From: Vibrio splendidus
Lineage (GTDB): Bacteria > Pseudomonadota > Gammaproteobacteria > Enterobacterales > Vibrionaceae
Length of the DNA stretch: 64,000 nt
Assembly (NCBI RefSeq): GCF_002873455.1
Contig: NZ_MCUN01000010.1
Location: forward strand, 310,001 to 374,000
Direction: 5' to 3'
The first letter of the stretch is position 1. Every line of letters starts with the position of its first letter. The notes beneath the pieces were generated by a model. That model was not told where the DNA came from. It did not search any database and saw only the letters and a list, made by a program, of their open reading frames with translations. A program made the position numbers and the translations under genes. Below, one piece after another: positions 26,932-36,395 of the stretch.

Positions 26932-27714
26932 CTACAATCCAGACACACTGTTACGCGACAGATAAGCGGGGTTGTAATACTTATCCGCTAAGGTTTGCTC
27001 GCTGATTTCACTGTATTCAATCACGGTCTTTTTGCTCGGTTGAATCTTATCGAGCAAGGTCATCGACACAACGCTTGGTAAACCATCACGCACACCTTCG
27101 GTAAACCACGCTTGCTTCGCCAGTTTTCCTGAACGCAGATACAAATCGGCTTTGATAGGAAACGCGCGATCTGACGTTAACCACAGATCAATCGATTGAT
27201 AACTTGCCCCTTTGGTTTTCGCCGTTAGTTTAAGATGATGAGAACTTTGTTGCTCGCCAGATGGCATCTCAATATCTTGCTGAGTCACCCACTCACCTTG
27301 GTAATCTTCGCTCCAAGTTAGGGTCGAAATATCGCCAACCGAGGCTTCACCCAATAGTTTTTGCATAGGTGTAATACGAATTGGTCTACGTGATTTCGGC
27401 ATTAACAACCAATAGTTGTCTTCAATCATCAACATCTTTTGTCCCGCTTCCACGGCCGATTTGAAAACCACTAACGACTCTCGATTCGGCCTTGTGTAAA
27501 CATTGTATTCGCGGGTTTTATCAAGCTGATCGTTTTGGTACAGCGTCACCAAGGAAACCACCTTAGACGCTTTATCGTTGTCCAAACGATAGCTATCAGC
27601 TTTGGCAATCATCTCTGTGACTTGTTGCGAATCGACCGCCCAGCTTTGCGAAGATATTAAGACCAAAGCCAAAACCGGAACTAATGATTTGATTGAACGA
27701 GTGAATTTATACAT
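26932..27714 (-). CDS. LolA-like outer-membrane lipoprotein-sorting family protein
   Basis: A 260-residue exported protein with a signal peptide (about 1-26, ending SQSWA) and a beta-rich body with VFKSAVEAGQKMLMIEDNYWLLMPKSRRP-type strands characteristic of the large LolA-like clan (family annotated as outer-membrane lipoprotein-sorting protein). Members carry lipids or lipid-modified molecules across the periplasm in an open hydrophobic barrel. It overlaps the permease gene by 8 nt, and with the barrel downstream it makes a plausible inner membrane to outer membrane relay. Confidence 0.7.
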   Translation of the reverse strand: MYKFTRSIKSLVPVLALVLISSQSWAVDSQQVTEMIAKADSYRLDNDKASKVVSLVTLYQNDQLDKTREYNVYTRPNRESLVVFKSAVEAGQKMLMIEDNYWLLMPKSRRPIRITPMQKLLGEASVGDISTLTWSEDYQGEWVTQQDIEMPSGEQQSSHHLKLTAKTKGASYQSIDLWLTSDRAFPIKADLYLRSGKLAKQAWFTEGVRDGLPSVVSMTLLDKIQPSKKTVIEYSEISEQTLADKYYNPAYLSRNSVSGL

Positions 27715-29005
27715 AAACCAGCGCCTCCGTAATGGGTTTATTCACGCCTTTGCGAGCAGAGAAATAGGCAGCAAGCAAACAGATGGTCAGTACGCCTAAT
27801 GTCGCGTAACCAACGAGCTCGAATGAGAAATAAATGTTGAGTGGGTAGCCTTCGGTTCTGCCGGGAGGTGGTGGCATTTGTATATCAACCACCAGCAGTA
27901 GCAACGACACCAAGCCACTTACTAGCGCGCCAATCACGCTACCAATCAGTGCTAGTAACCCCGCCTCTTTTAAGAAGCCTGCGACGATTTCAGAAGGATA
28001 ACTGCCGAGTGCTGACAAGGTGCCAATCTCACGAGTGCGTTCCGTCACCGACATAGTCATCGTGTTAAACAGCGATACAAACACCACTAACGCCATCACT
28101 GCGCCCATGATGCCGAAGATCCGGTCATAAAGATCTTTAACCTTGGTATAGAAAAACGCGCGATCTTGCCATGGGGTGATCTCGATCTCTGTGCCTTGAT
28201 CGCTGTGGCTAGCGTTATTTCGATCTAAAGCTGTTTGGATACGCTGTTGAACCGTCGAGGTCTTATTTGTTTCAAATAGGAACACCGATAAGGTGCTGAC
28301 TTTATCTGAAGCCAAAAGCTCTTGAGCTGTTGTGATGTGGACATACAGCTGACGCTTATCTAGCTCAGGAACCCCTGTCGAGTAGATGCCCTGCACCTTA
28401 AAATCAAAGGCATTCAAAGCACCATCACTGGTGGTCGCGAGCAATGTTACCCAATCTCCAACGGCCACTTTGAGGTTACGAGCAAGATCGGTTCCCAGCA
28501 TCACTTGTGGCTCTTGGCTGTCGTATCTTGGAGACTTCACATCCGAGAGCGTTTGCCCGCTGCGCACATCAAGAAACGGGCCTTTCATATCGAACTCACG
28601 CTCATTCACGCCCGTTCCCATAAAAATAGTCGACTTGCTGCCATTGGAAACCAAGCCACTAAAATAGACTCTCGGTTGCACACCACGCACGTCACTGTCG
28701 CCAATAATGCGCTTTGTTAGTGTTTGCACGTTATCCAGACCATTGCTCAGCGGCATGTCTTCATCTTGTTCAAAATAACCCGGCGAGCTCAATGTAAGGT
28801 GTCCAGTATCGCGCGCCGTCGCTTCTCTCAACGACTCATAGGTATACAACCCATATCCACCAGCGCTGGTTAGTGCAAAAACGGCAATCGCGATAATCAA
28901 TACCGAAAGCATACTGCGTCGGCCATTTCTCAATAGGTTAAGCCATGCCAAACGCACTGAAGTCGGCATCAATAGTGTGCTGAGTTTTTGTGTTAGCTTG
29001 CCCAT
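27707..29005 (-). CDS. ABC transporter permease, LolC/MacB (FtsX) type
   Basis: A 432-residue protein with a membrane helix near residues 33-52, a large periplasmic MacB-like core domain (about 55-280) and three C-terminal helices of the FtsX domain (about 295-425, with SVTERTREIGTLSALG). This is the mechanotransmission type VII ABC architecture used for lipoprotein extraction (LolCDE), peptide efflux (MacB) or cell-wall signalling (FtsEX). The 13-nt overlap with the ATPase gene shows they work together. Confidence 0.85.
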   Translation of the reverse strand: MGKLTQKLSTLLMPTSVRLAWLNLLRNGRRSMLSVLIIAIAVFALTSAGGYGLYTYESLREATARDTGHLTLSSPGYFEQDEDMPLSNGLDNVQTLTKRIIGDSDVRGVQPRVYFSGLVSNGSKSTIFMGTGVNEREFDMKGPFLDVRSGQTLSDVKSPRYDSQEPQVMLGTDLARNLKVAVGDWVTLLATTSDGALNAFDFKVQGIYSTGVPELDKRQLYVHITTAQELLASDKVSTLSVFLFETNKTSTVQQRIQTALDRNNASHSDQGTEIEITPWQDRAFFYTKVKDLYDRIFGIMGAVMALVVFVSLFNTMTMSVTERTREIGTLSALGSYPSEIVAGFLKEAGLLALIGSVIGALVSGLVSLLLLVVDIQMPPPPGRTEGYPLNIYFSFELVGYATLGVLTICLLAAYFSARKGVNKPITEALVYV

Positions 29006-29691
29006 GAGATCGCCTCCGTTGATGTGGCTTGTGGAGCCAGTTGTCCATCAATTAACTCTATGATTCTGTCGCAACGCTTTGCCATTCTTGGGTCGTGAGT
29101 CGCGACAATAAAAGTCGTGCCCATTTCGTGGCCGAGCTCTTTCATAATGTCGATCACAAGGTTGGCAGTGTGGCTGTCTAGGCTCGCGGTCGGCTCATCA
29201 GCAATCACCAAGCTTGGGTTATGGATCAATGCTCTGGCTATCGCAACACGCTGTTGCTGGCCACCTGAAAGGTTGTCCGGTCGGTGATGAACGTAATCTC
29301 CTAGCCCAACACGCTCTAACATGTCCTGCGCTCTGCTCTGTTGTTCTTGCTTAGAGCATTGGTTCAACATCAATGGATACGCGACGTTCTCAAGTGCTGT
29401 CATTACAGGAACCAGATTAAAGCGCTGAAACACAAAACCCAGCGACTGACGACGAAAACGCGCAGCGGCGATTTGCTCGGTCGGGTAAGCTTGACTATCA
29501 ATACTGATTTGGCCTCGATAGTCCATATCCAACAAACCAAGGATATTCAAAAGCGTGCTTTTTCCAGAACCCGATGGGCCACACAAGGCGACCATTTCAC
29601 CACGTTGGATGTGTCCGTCGACTCCATCTAATGCATCAACACGTTGACCGCCAATCACATACGATTTGCCGATACCGTTAAATTCAATCAT
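28993..29691 (-). CDS. ABC transporter ATPase, LolD/MacB type
   Basis: A 232-residue nucleotide-binding subunit with Walker A GPSGSGKST (about 39-47), signature LSGGQQQRVAIARAL, Walker B LVIADEPTASLD and the switch His in VATHDPR. Sequence type is the LolD/MacB/FtsE clade, matching its partner permease. It supplies the power stroke for the periplasmic domain of the permease. Confidence 0.9.
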   Translation of the reverse strand: MIEFNGIGKSYVIGGQRVDALDGVDGHIQRGEMVALCGPSGSGKSTLLNILGLLDMDYRGQISIDSQAYPTEQIAAARFRRQSLGFVFQRFNLVPVMTALENVAYPLMLNQCSKQEQQSRAQDMLERVGLGDYVHHRPDNLSGGQQQRVAIARALIHNPSLVIADEPTASLDSHTANLVIDIMKELGHEMGTTFIVATHDPRMAKRCDRIIELIDGQLAPQATSTEAISWAS

Positions 29692-29735
29692 TCCATTTCC
29701 CTCTGATTACCAATTCATTCTTAAGCGTTCGCAAG

Positions 29736-29815
29736 CCGTTAATGAGCTTTAGTAAACCGTTATTTAGCATTCACGCCCGTTACTGTGCTTTCGCAGCTTT
29801 TATTTAGCTTTCGCG
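29736..29815. repeat. 20-21 bp degenerate tandem repeat over a gene end
   Basis: Four units beginning at 29736, 29757, 29777 and 29797, each like CCGTTANTNNGC followed by TTTCGC or similar. The last unit holds the stop codon (29800-29802) and final codons of the upstream gene. Confidence 0.6.
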
Positions 29816-30480
29816 ATTAGGGCCTTAGCGGTCATGGTCTCGATGTTGCCAGCATCAATACTCTCCATTTTCTCTAGCCACACTTGTGCTTGCTTGAAGT
29901 CTTCAGCACGAATCGATGCGGTAATGGCGTAACGGTAAATCCACGAGGTCGCCGCGAAATGTTGTTGTTGGAAATCATCTTCCGCGAGTAACGAGAGGAA
30001 CAAGTCATAACCACGATCAAAATGGTTAAACATGTCTGGCAGAGAAGTGTAAGTCACCGCGGCCATAGCGCGAGTTAGGTAAGAATCTGGCAGCCCTTGA
30101 ACACGAGGTTGCTCATGAATCGGTTGGTCTTCGTCTTTCAGCAGCACCAGTGATTTATCAATGGTCGATAAGCCCTTCTCCACATACTTCATCTTGTTCC
30201 AAGGCAAAAACGCATCACGCCCCATCAAGGTTTCTGTGCTACCTAGATAAACCAAGGTTAACGGCGTAGCACCGTCTTGTTGCAGCGTGTCGTTAAGACG
30301 TTCATACGCCACTTCAACCAGATCTTCATTGCCTTGCGCGGCTTGGTTGTAGATATCGAGCACATCTGAAGTTGGGTTCGCTAAAGCCAAAGTGGGTACA
30401 AATGAAACAAGAGCAATCAGTAATGCTCGCTTAAGCAGAGAAGTGGTAGAACTTAAAGTAAATGAGTGTGAAGTAGTCAT
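29800..30480 (-). CDS. Exported helical-repeat protein heading the ABC/LytTR operon
   Basis: A 226-residue protein with a signal peptide (about 1-35, ending FVPTLALA) and an all-helical body of about 40-residue units (for example SDVLDIYNQAAQGNEDLVEVAYERL and DFKQAQVWLEKMESID) like tetratricopeptide repeats. It should be periplasmic and could be an adaptor for the ABC transporter that follows after 108 bp. No named family recognised. The repeats described separately cover its 3' end. Confidence 0.6.
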   Translation of the reverse strand: MTTSHSFTLSSTTSLLKRALLIALVSFVPTLALANPTSDVLDIYNQAAQGNEDLVEVAYERLNDTLQQDGATPLTLVYLGSTETLMGRDAFLPWNKMKYVEKGLSTIDKSLVLLKDEDQPIHEQPRVQGLPDSYLTRAMAAVTYTSLPDMFNHFDRGYDLFLSLLAEDDFQQQHFAATSWIYRYAITASIRAEDFKQAQVWLEKMESIDAGNIETMTAKALIAKAK

Positions 30481-30530
30481 GATTTCTAATCCCTTTCAAA
30501 TGTTGACGTTGAAAGGTTAACTAGAATTTG

Positions 30531-30571
30531 TCACGCCGTTTTATCAATGCGACGAATGGTAATAACAAGGA
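30531..30571. repeat. Direct repeat, left copy
   Basis: 41 bp identical to 33000-33040, with weaker similarity continuing about 50 bp further right in both copies. This copy lies upstream of the operon that starts at 30480. The two copies bracket a LysR-EamA-SnoaL module. Confidence 0.9.
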
Positions 30572-30673
30572 GTGAATGGTTGAGTTGGGGCGTGAGTGGA
30601 AAACAAAAAGTACGAATAGTGAAAATATAAAAGGCTCGGAATGCCTAAGCCCTCTCATCAACTTCGAAAATAT

Positions 30674-31579
30674 TCAATCGTCACTGAGCGAATCAACAAG
30701 AAAATCGATGAATAATCGTAGTTTGAGTGGCATAGGATCTCGCTCAGGAAACAATGCATAGACATTCTTTTCTGGCATCAGATAGTTAGGTAGCAAGGGC
30801 AACAATTGTCCCGACTGAATAGGTGCATTGGCGATAAAGTCGGGTAGCCTAGCGATCCCTAATCCTGCAATGGTCGCGCACAGTAATGCTTCGCTGTTGT
30901 TGACTCGGTAATTGCCTTTCACGACCACACTTGTCACTTGATCTTGATGGCCAAAAAACCATTCGGCACTCTCGGATGTGTGGCGATAGAGTAAAGCGTT
31001 GTACGCACTAAGTTCGTAAACCTCTGTGGGTATGGTTAAAGCATTCTCTTCAAAATAGGTAGGAGAAGCACAAATGACACTACGGACACTGGTTAACCGC
31101 TTAGCGACTAAACTTGAGTCACTCAAATCACCAGCTCGAATCGCTACGTCATACCCTCCCTCCACAATATCGACGTAACCATCATCCATCGTCATGTCGA
31201 TGTGAATATGGGGATAGCGTTTAAGAAATTGGGGGATGAGAGGGGCTAATACAAGGCGACCAAAGGACATCGGTGCACTGACCCGCAATGTACCAATCGC
31301 CTGATTTTGTTGGCTGGTTGCCGCATCTTCAGCTTTTTTCAGCCAATAATTGGCTTTGGTGAGATGATCATAAAACTGCTCACCGGATTCAGTAAGCGAG
31401 ACTTGCCGCGTAGTGCGATGCAGCAAACGTACTCCAAGACTCGACTCCAGTTGAATAACCCGTTTGTTCACTGCCGAACGTGACACGCCCAGTTCACGCG
31501 CTGCGCCCGCAAAGCTCGATTGTTTTACCACCGCAAGGAAATAAGGAATAGCGTCTAAGTGCTGCATGATTGTCGCCAA
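30674..31579 (-). CDS. LysR-family transcriptional regulator
   Basis: A 301-residue LysR protein of the CrgA/AaeR-like type: HTH in AIPYFLAVVKQSSFAGAARELG-VSRSAVNKRVIQLE (about 8-50) and a two-lobed effector domain with APMSFGRLVLAPLIP. It is divergent from the EamA transporter (93 bp apart) and probably regulates it. Effector unknown. Confidence 0.85.
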   Translation of the reverse strand: MATIMQHLDAIPYFLAVVKQSSFAGAARELGVSRSAVNKRVIQLESSLGVRLLHRTTRQVSLTESGEQFYDHLTKANYWLKKAEDAATSQQNQAIGTLRVSAPMSFGRLVLAPLIPQFLKRYPHIHIDMTMDDGYVDIVEGGYDVAIRAGDLSDSSLVAKRLTSVRSVICASPTYFEENALTIPTEVYELSAYNALLYRHTSESAEWFFGHQDQVTSVVVKGNYRVNNSEALLCATIAGLGIARLPDFIANAPIQSGQLLPLLPNYLMPEKNVYALFPERDPMPLKLRLFIDFLVDSLSDD

Positions 31580-31672
31580 TTTGGATACAGTATGGAGAGT
31601 GTAGAGCCTATTCTCTAATCAATCTATGTCTTTTATGCTGATTACATCGACTTTCTACCAATAGAGTAAGAC

Positions 31673-32584
31673 ATGAAATCACTGATAAAAGCGGCAATGG
31701 TAAGAAGGCCCATTCATGGTATCGGTTTGCAATTCCAATCTCCGCTGTATGTGGTCAGCATTGGCAGTCTTGTCGCCGTGAATTTTGCGTTAGCCAAATA
31801 TGCTGTGACCATTGGTATTCCACCTATTGATGTTGCGATAATACCGATGGCAGGTGCCGCTTTATTGTTGATGGCGCTATTGGTTATGCGAGGTCAGCTC
31901 AACCGAGCCGCATTGGTGCATTACCGTTATTATCTTTGGGCTGGCTTACTGGGTGTCGCAATCCCTAATCTTGCATCAACCTACGCCCTACAATCTCTTA
32001 ATGCCAGTACGTTCAGTGTGCTCGTCACTTTGTCACCCATCTTTACCTTATTATTCACCTTACCTTTTCAAGGCTCCTCGTTAACCAGACGAAAAGTATT
32101 CGGGATCATAGTTGGTGTCATCGCCGCACTCTCTGTGACTTTATCACCACAAATGAATATGTCATCCCCTTGGTCAGCACTGGCCATTGCGCTACTCGTA
32201 CCCATATTTTTGGCCGCAGGCAATGTCTATCGCAGTCGCGCATTCCCCCCTCTTGCCAATCCAATGGTTCTGGCCACTGGCATGTTGACATTACAGAGCA
32301 TGATATGGCTTCCGTTTACTCATAAGGTCGATGGTGAATTCATTACAAACGGAGCTGGCGTACTTGCGCTCATGGCAAGCCTATCGGCACTCAGTTATTT
32401 ACTGACGTTTCGTTTTCAACGGATCACGGATGGGCTGGGTTTTAGCCAAGTGGGAAATGTGGTGACCGTCGTCGGCGTATCCATTGGGATCACGTGGTAT
32501 GGCGAGCCATTAACGCTGCAATTGATCGCTGCCGTAATACTGTTGCTGATAAGCCTGTACTTATTTAATCACGCTAAATCTTAA
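31673..32584 (+). CDS. EamA/DMT-family transporter
   Basis: A 303-residue membrane protein with ten predicted helices arranged as two EamA repeats (about 30-160 and 170-300). Members of this drug/metabolite superfamily export amino acids, purines or other metabolites; substrate not identifiable. Forms a small operon with a SnoaL-like protein 45 bp downstream, controlled presumably by the divergent LysR regulator. Confidence 0.78.
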   Translation: MKSLIKAAMVRRPIHGIGLQFQSPLYVVSIGSLVAVNFALAKYAVTIGIPPIDVAIIPMAGAALLLMALLVMRGQLNRAALVHYRYYLWAGLLGVAIPNLASTYALQSLNASTFSVLVTLSPIFTLLFTLPFQGSSLTRRKVFGIIVGVIAALSVTLSPQMNMSSPWSALAIALLVPIFLAAGNVYRSRAFPPLANPMVLATGMLTLQSMIWLPFTHKVDGEFITNGAGVLALMASLSALSYLLTFRFQRITDGLGFSQVGNVVTVVGVSIGITWYGEPLTLQLIAAVILLLISLYLFNHAKS

Positions 32585-32629
32585 TCTCGTTCAAATCCAA
32601 ATTAGTTCAAATTCAAAGGAGCAATTGCT

Positions 32630-32986
32630 ATGTCACCATTAATCAAACAGACAAAAAATCTATATCAAATCGTCGACCAAAAGGATGTCCACGCCCTAAT
32701 GGCACTGCTGCATGATGACGTGTCGTTTCATTTTTCGAACGCCGCACCAGTAGTAGGAAAGCCAGCTGTCGAAGCGGTCAATGCCGCGTTCTTTGGATCA
32801 ATTGAATCAATGACGCATACGTTTTCTGGGATCTACGTAAACGATGATACGGTTGCGTGTGAGGGGCAAGTTGACTATGTGCGCCTAAATGGCAGCACGT
32901 ATGCCACTAAGTTCGCGACTTTCTTATCTTTCAAACAGGGGTTGATACATCAATATAAAATCTTCGCGGATGTCTCTGAATTGTAA
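32630..32986 (+). CDS. SnoaL-like/NTF2-fold protein
   Basis: A 118-residue protein with the cone-shaped NTF2 fold pattern: an N-terminal helix (TKNLYQIVDQKDVHALMALL) followed by DDVSFHFSNAAPVVGKPAVEAV and alternating strands. Such proteins are small-molecule isomerases/hydratases or simply ligand-binding. SD AAAGGAG 9 nt upstream is ideal. Second gene of the EamA unit. Confidence 0.7.
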   Translation: MSPLIKQTKNLYQIVDQKDVHALMALLHDDVSFHFSNAAPVVGKPAVEAVNAAFFGSIESMTHTFSGIYVNDDTVACEGQVDYVRLNGSTYATKFATFLSFKQGLIHQYKIFADVSEL

Positions 32987-32999
32987 TGCCGACCAACTA

Positions 33000-33040
33000 T
33001 CACGCCGTTTTATCAATGCGACGAATGGTAATAACAAGGA
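33000..33040. repeat. Direct repeat, right copy
   Basis: Identical over 41 bp to 30531-30571. It begins 13 bp after the SnoaL-like stop codon, marking the right border of the module. Confidence 0.9.
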
Positions 33041-33407
33041 ACAAATGGTGGAGCTGGAGCATGAGTAAGGAAACAGAAAATAGTAATGCCTTTCGAAGTC
33101 CACTAGTTTTGAAACAAAACGGTTATCAAATACCTATTAACAGGTGATTTGAAAATTGAAATAACTCCAACCATGCATGCTGTTATTTCAACCAAGCGAT
33201 CTAGTCATGAATCTAGCCTGAATCGGCTTAATATTGACAAAACCAACAATAAATGTACTCGTTTACATAGATCAATATCATTAATTTTAAAGATAAAACA
33301 TATTTTATTTTATAAATTTATCAATACCGTGAAAACGTTTACAAATCAAATATAGTCTAGTTGCACATGATTAATTATCAATCATGTGCATTTATCATAA
33401 CAACCAA
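33041..33407. other. AT-rich gene-free stretch with a hairpin
   Basis: No convincing coding region. TTGAAATAAC (33156-33165) and GTTATTTCAA (33182-33191) form a perfect 10-bp inverted repeat with a 16-nt loop. The stretch marks a clear drop in GC that continues through the next two genes. Confidence 0.5.
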
Positions 33408-33419
33408 ATGGCTAGACAA

Positions 33420-34940
33420 ATGAATAACAAAAATAAAACACTTAATTTTCTCTTAATAGGTTTTGGCCCTCACTCAAAAAGAATCTTTCATCCTATTTTC
33501 GAACAAAGTACAACTAACCAATCTATTGCTTTGAAAGCTGGCGTTGATCTGACATCGAAAAAGGAACGAATTGAGAACTATCTTGCACACAAAAGTGTAC
33601 AACCAGAAATGTTCTATTTATCCAATGATGAGCAGGTCCAAGACTTACTTAGTAAAAAGACAACAACTCTCTTAGACTCTATTGTCAAAAAGCATTCAAT
33701 CAACGTACTTCTCATAGCAACAGAACCTTTAGTTCATAGAGCTTATGCGACGTGGGGGCTGAGAAAAGGGTTATCGGTTCTAATGGACAAACCAATCTCA
33801 GCAAACATGGATGTTTCATCCAATGTCAAAAATGCAGAGAAAATTGCGGAAGATTACTATTTTCTAAATAACGAATATCAGAAAGCACAAAACAGAGATC
33901 CTGAACTCATATTCTCGCTACTTGCTCAAAGAAGATACCAGACGACCATAGACATCATTCGAAACGAAATTAGAAACTGTTTTACCAAAACAAACTGCCC
34001 GGTAACCAACATCCAAACTTTCCATTCAGATGGACAATGGAGAACACCAACAGAGTGCATCAATGAGGTTTATCACGGATACAACCAAGGTTATGGCAAG
34101 TGTTCACATACTGGATATCACTTTTTCGACATTGTCCCATACATACTCTCCGCAGGTTTAAGTGAAACCAAGTCATATGACCATGTAGAAGTATTTTCAC
34201 ATGCAGTTAGGCCTTTGGATGTGTTATCGCAATTCAATCTCAATGACTACAAAAACTTATTCGGGCTAAAAGAATATACGGAGCATAACCCTCACAATGA
34301 AGTTGAGCTCAATGGTTTAATGAAAGACTTAGGTGAAGTTGATTGTCAGAGCAGCATTGCGTTCAAAAATGGCAAAAACGTTGTTACAACAGCTCTACTT
34401 AATTTAACTCACAACGGATTTTCGCGAAGAAGTTGGCCCTCTATCGACGGCATAGAACTATACAAAGGAAATGGTCGCGTATCTCATGAGTCTCATATAA
34501 TTCAACAAGGACCCTTCCAAACTATCCACTTACACTCATACAAATCAGACGATCCAGATGAAATAGTAGAGCCCGATCATGAAGTAATTGGTACGAAAAG
34601 ACATATTGCGATATTCATTTTCAGAAACAATAAACTTATCGGTGGAAAACCAACGGAAGTCATTAGACTTGATGACTTAGAAAAGCTCGAGAGTGAGCTT
34701 AAAGGTTTTTTAAATAAACCGAAAAGTAAATGTTTCTTTGAGTTTGTTGACGTGATGCAAGGGAGGTTATTGAAAGAAGAAATGAAATCCGACTTCAGTC
34801 AACATGAGCATGGAGCAGTTCTTGTTTCCGCAGTTTACCAATCTATGTGTAATCAACTGACAGATAACTCTCCACTGATTCGTATGCCACTGAAAATGAA
34901 TGGTGAGTCAAGCCTTTCAAAAAAACACAAAGTAGCATAG
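33420..34940 (+). CDS. Gfo/Idh/MocA-like oxidoreductase, unusual
   Basis: About 506 residues. The N-terminus LNFLLIGFGPHSKRIF is a nucleotide-binding loop, VLMDKPISAN matches the EKP-type motif of Gfo/Idh/MocA dehydrogenases, and CSHTGYHFFDIVPY resembles their G-x-H-x-x-D catalytic segment. It is longer than most members (about 350) through insertions in the C-terminal half. Substrate unknown; the family oxidises sugars and other polyols. No start has a strong SD; 33420 was chosen to fit the Rossmann start, with 33408 and 33384 possible. The AT-rich base use differs from neighbours. The MFS gene follows after 7 bp. Confidence 0.65.
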   Translation: MNNKNKTLNFLLIGFGPHSKRIFHPIFEQSTTNQSIALKAGVDLTSKKERIENYLAHKSVQPEMFYLSNDEQVQDLLSKKTTTLLDSIVKKHSINVLLIATEPLVHRAYATWGLRKGLSVLMDKPISANMDVSSNVKNAEKIAEDYYFLNNEYQKAQNRDPELIFSLLAQRRYQTTIDIIRNEIRNCFTKTNCPVTNIQTFHSDGQWRTPTECINEVYHGYNQGYGKCSHTGYHFFDIVPYILSAGLSETKSYDHVEVFSHAVRPLDVLSQFNLNDYKNLFGLKEYTEHNPHNEVELNGLMKDLGEVDCQSSIAFKNGKNVVTTALLNLTHNGFSRRSWPSIDGIELYKGNGRVSHESHIIQQGPFQTIHLHSYKSDDPDEIVEPDHEVIGTKRHIAIFIFRNNKLIGGKPTEVIRLDDLEKLESELKGFLNKPKSKCFFEFVDVMQGRLLKEEMKSDFSQHEHGAVLVSAVYQSMCNQLTDNSPLIRMPLKMNGESSLSKKHKVA

Positions 34941-34947
34941 GTGTACA

Positions 34948-36156
34948 ATGAACAACAAACTATCATACTGTTTTTGGTTCTTGCCTATCGTCGCGGTGTC
35001 ATCATTGGGATTAGATATTTTCATACCAGGTTTACCACAAATAAGTGACACCTTTGGCACAAGTCCAGATTCAACCCAACTGCTTATCAGTATCTATGTA
35101 TTTGCTCTAAGTATTGGCCAATTAATCTTTGGTCTATTAATCGACAAATACGGCTGTCAAAAAGCTTTTATCTTAGGGGTTGTCTTATTTACAGCAGCTA
35201 ATGTCGCAATCGTTTATTCCGATTCATATACGACATTGTTAGCCTCACGATTTATACAAGGCCTTGGAGGGGGCGCAATTGCGGTATCGATTTTCTCGAG
35301 TGTCCCAAAAAACTTTAGTAAAGATCTTATCGGCAAAGTATTCAGCATTTTTAGCAGCGTTCTAAGTATTGTTCCTGTTCTGGCTCCAATCTTAGGAGGT
35401 TTCTTAACTGCAACTTATAGTTGGACGGCTTGTTTTACATTTCTAACGGCATACATGATTTTCTGTATGATTCTCAATTGCTTTAAACCCCTTCCTTCAA
35501 GAGATTCAGTGTCAAGTGAAACCACTAATATAGGTTTCCAATTTTACTTAACACTTCTAAGAACGAAAAGCTTTGTAGTAGGATGCACGGCCTGTTCCTT
35601 GGGTTTCTCTACCCAATTAGTTTTTTTCTCAAGCTCACCGATTGTAATTATTAAGCAATTTCAGATAGATACAGAATACTTCGGGTTTCTGTTCGCTGTG
35701 AATGCTTTCTCTATTACTCTGGGCAGCCTCTTAGTAGTTAAGTTAATTGGTAAGTACAGTGAAGAGATAATTATTAAAGCAGGGGCAATATTGCTGATTG
35801 TCGCGGGCGTTAGTTTCTATCTGAATTATTTTACAGCAGACACTAATGTTTGGTACTTCATTATACCTTCTTGCTTTGGAAGCTTTGGGTTTGCACTCTT
35901 AATGTCAGCTGGAACCACTCTTGCCCTTAGCGAGTTTGCTCACCAGTCTGGCAGAGCATCTTCAATAAATGGGGCTTTGCCATTAATTATGGCCTCAATA
36001 TTCTCATGGCTTGTAATGAGCTTATGGGACGAGCGATGGATGACAATCGCTACCTTTTACTGCCTATGTGGGTTTGCGATTTATCTTACTGCCACATTTT
36101 TAAAGCCGACCGACCGTATAGTTACCGCAAACACCGTTCAATCTAGTGCAAGTTAA
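34948..36156 (+). CDS. MFS transporter, Bcr/CflA type
   Basis: A 402-residue twelve-helix carrier. SLGLDIFIPGLPQISDTFG in helix 1 and the loop LIFGLLIDKYGCQKAF are typical of Bcr/CflA multidrug exporters. It is translationally linked to the Gfo/Idh/MocA-like gene (AGGTG before the ATG), suggesting export of the compound that enzyme makes or modifies. Base composition is AT-rich like the upstream gene, suggesting joint transfer. Confidence 0.8.
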   Translation: MNNKLSYCFWFLPIVAVSSLGLDIFIPGLPQISDTFGTSPDSTQLLISIYVFALSIGQLIFGLLIDKYGCQKAFILGVVLFTAANVAIVYSDSYTTLLASRFIQGLGGGAIAVSIFSSVPKNFSKDLIGKVFSIFSSVLSIVPVLAPILGGFLTATYSWTACFTFLTAYMIFCMILNCFKPLPSRDSVSSETTNIGFQFYLTLLRTKSFVVGCTACSLGFSTQLVFFSSSPIVIIKQFQIDTEYFGFLFAVNAFSITLGSLLVVKLIGKYSEEIIIKAGAILLIVAGVSFYLNYFTADTNVWYFIIPSCFGSFGFALLMSAGTTLALSEFAHQSGRASSINGALPLIMASIFSWLVMSLWDERWMTIATFYCLCGFAIYLTATFLKPTDRIVTANTVQSSAS

Positions 36157-36395
36157 TTTCTAATAAAACGAAACCCAGATTAATTGGTTATTACATAAAT
36201 CCGATTTAATGAATATTAATCAATACATTAAACACTAAACTAGCAAAGCACCAAGCTCGTTTTTGCTCATTTTTCAATCAACGAGAGCAAGGTTAGATCA
36301 TCTTGTACAAATGCAAAATCTAAAACTACTGGCATCCCTGACCACTCCACGCACGTTTCACAAATTAGCACTTTAAATTGTACTTACCTCAAACA

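Noticed and set aside
30531..33040. Composite transposon with 41-bp ends
   Set aside because: Repeats are direct, and there is no transposase, inverted ends or target-site duplication.
33149..33355. 68-residue ORF in the AT-rich gap
   Set aside because: Low-complexity Lys/Ile/Asn composition, no SD and no recognisable motif; overlaps an inverted repeat.
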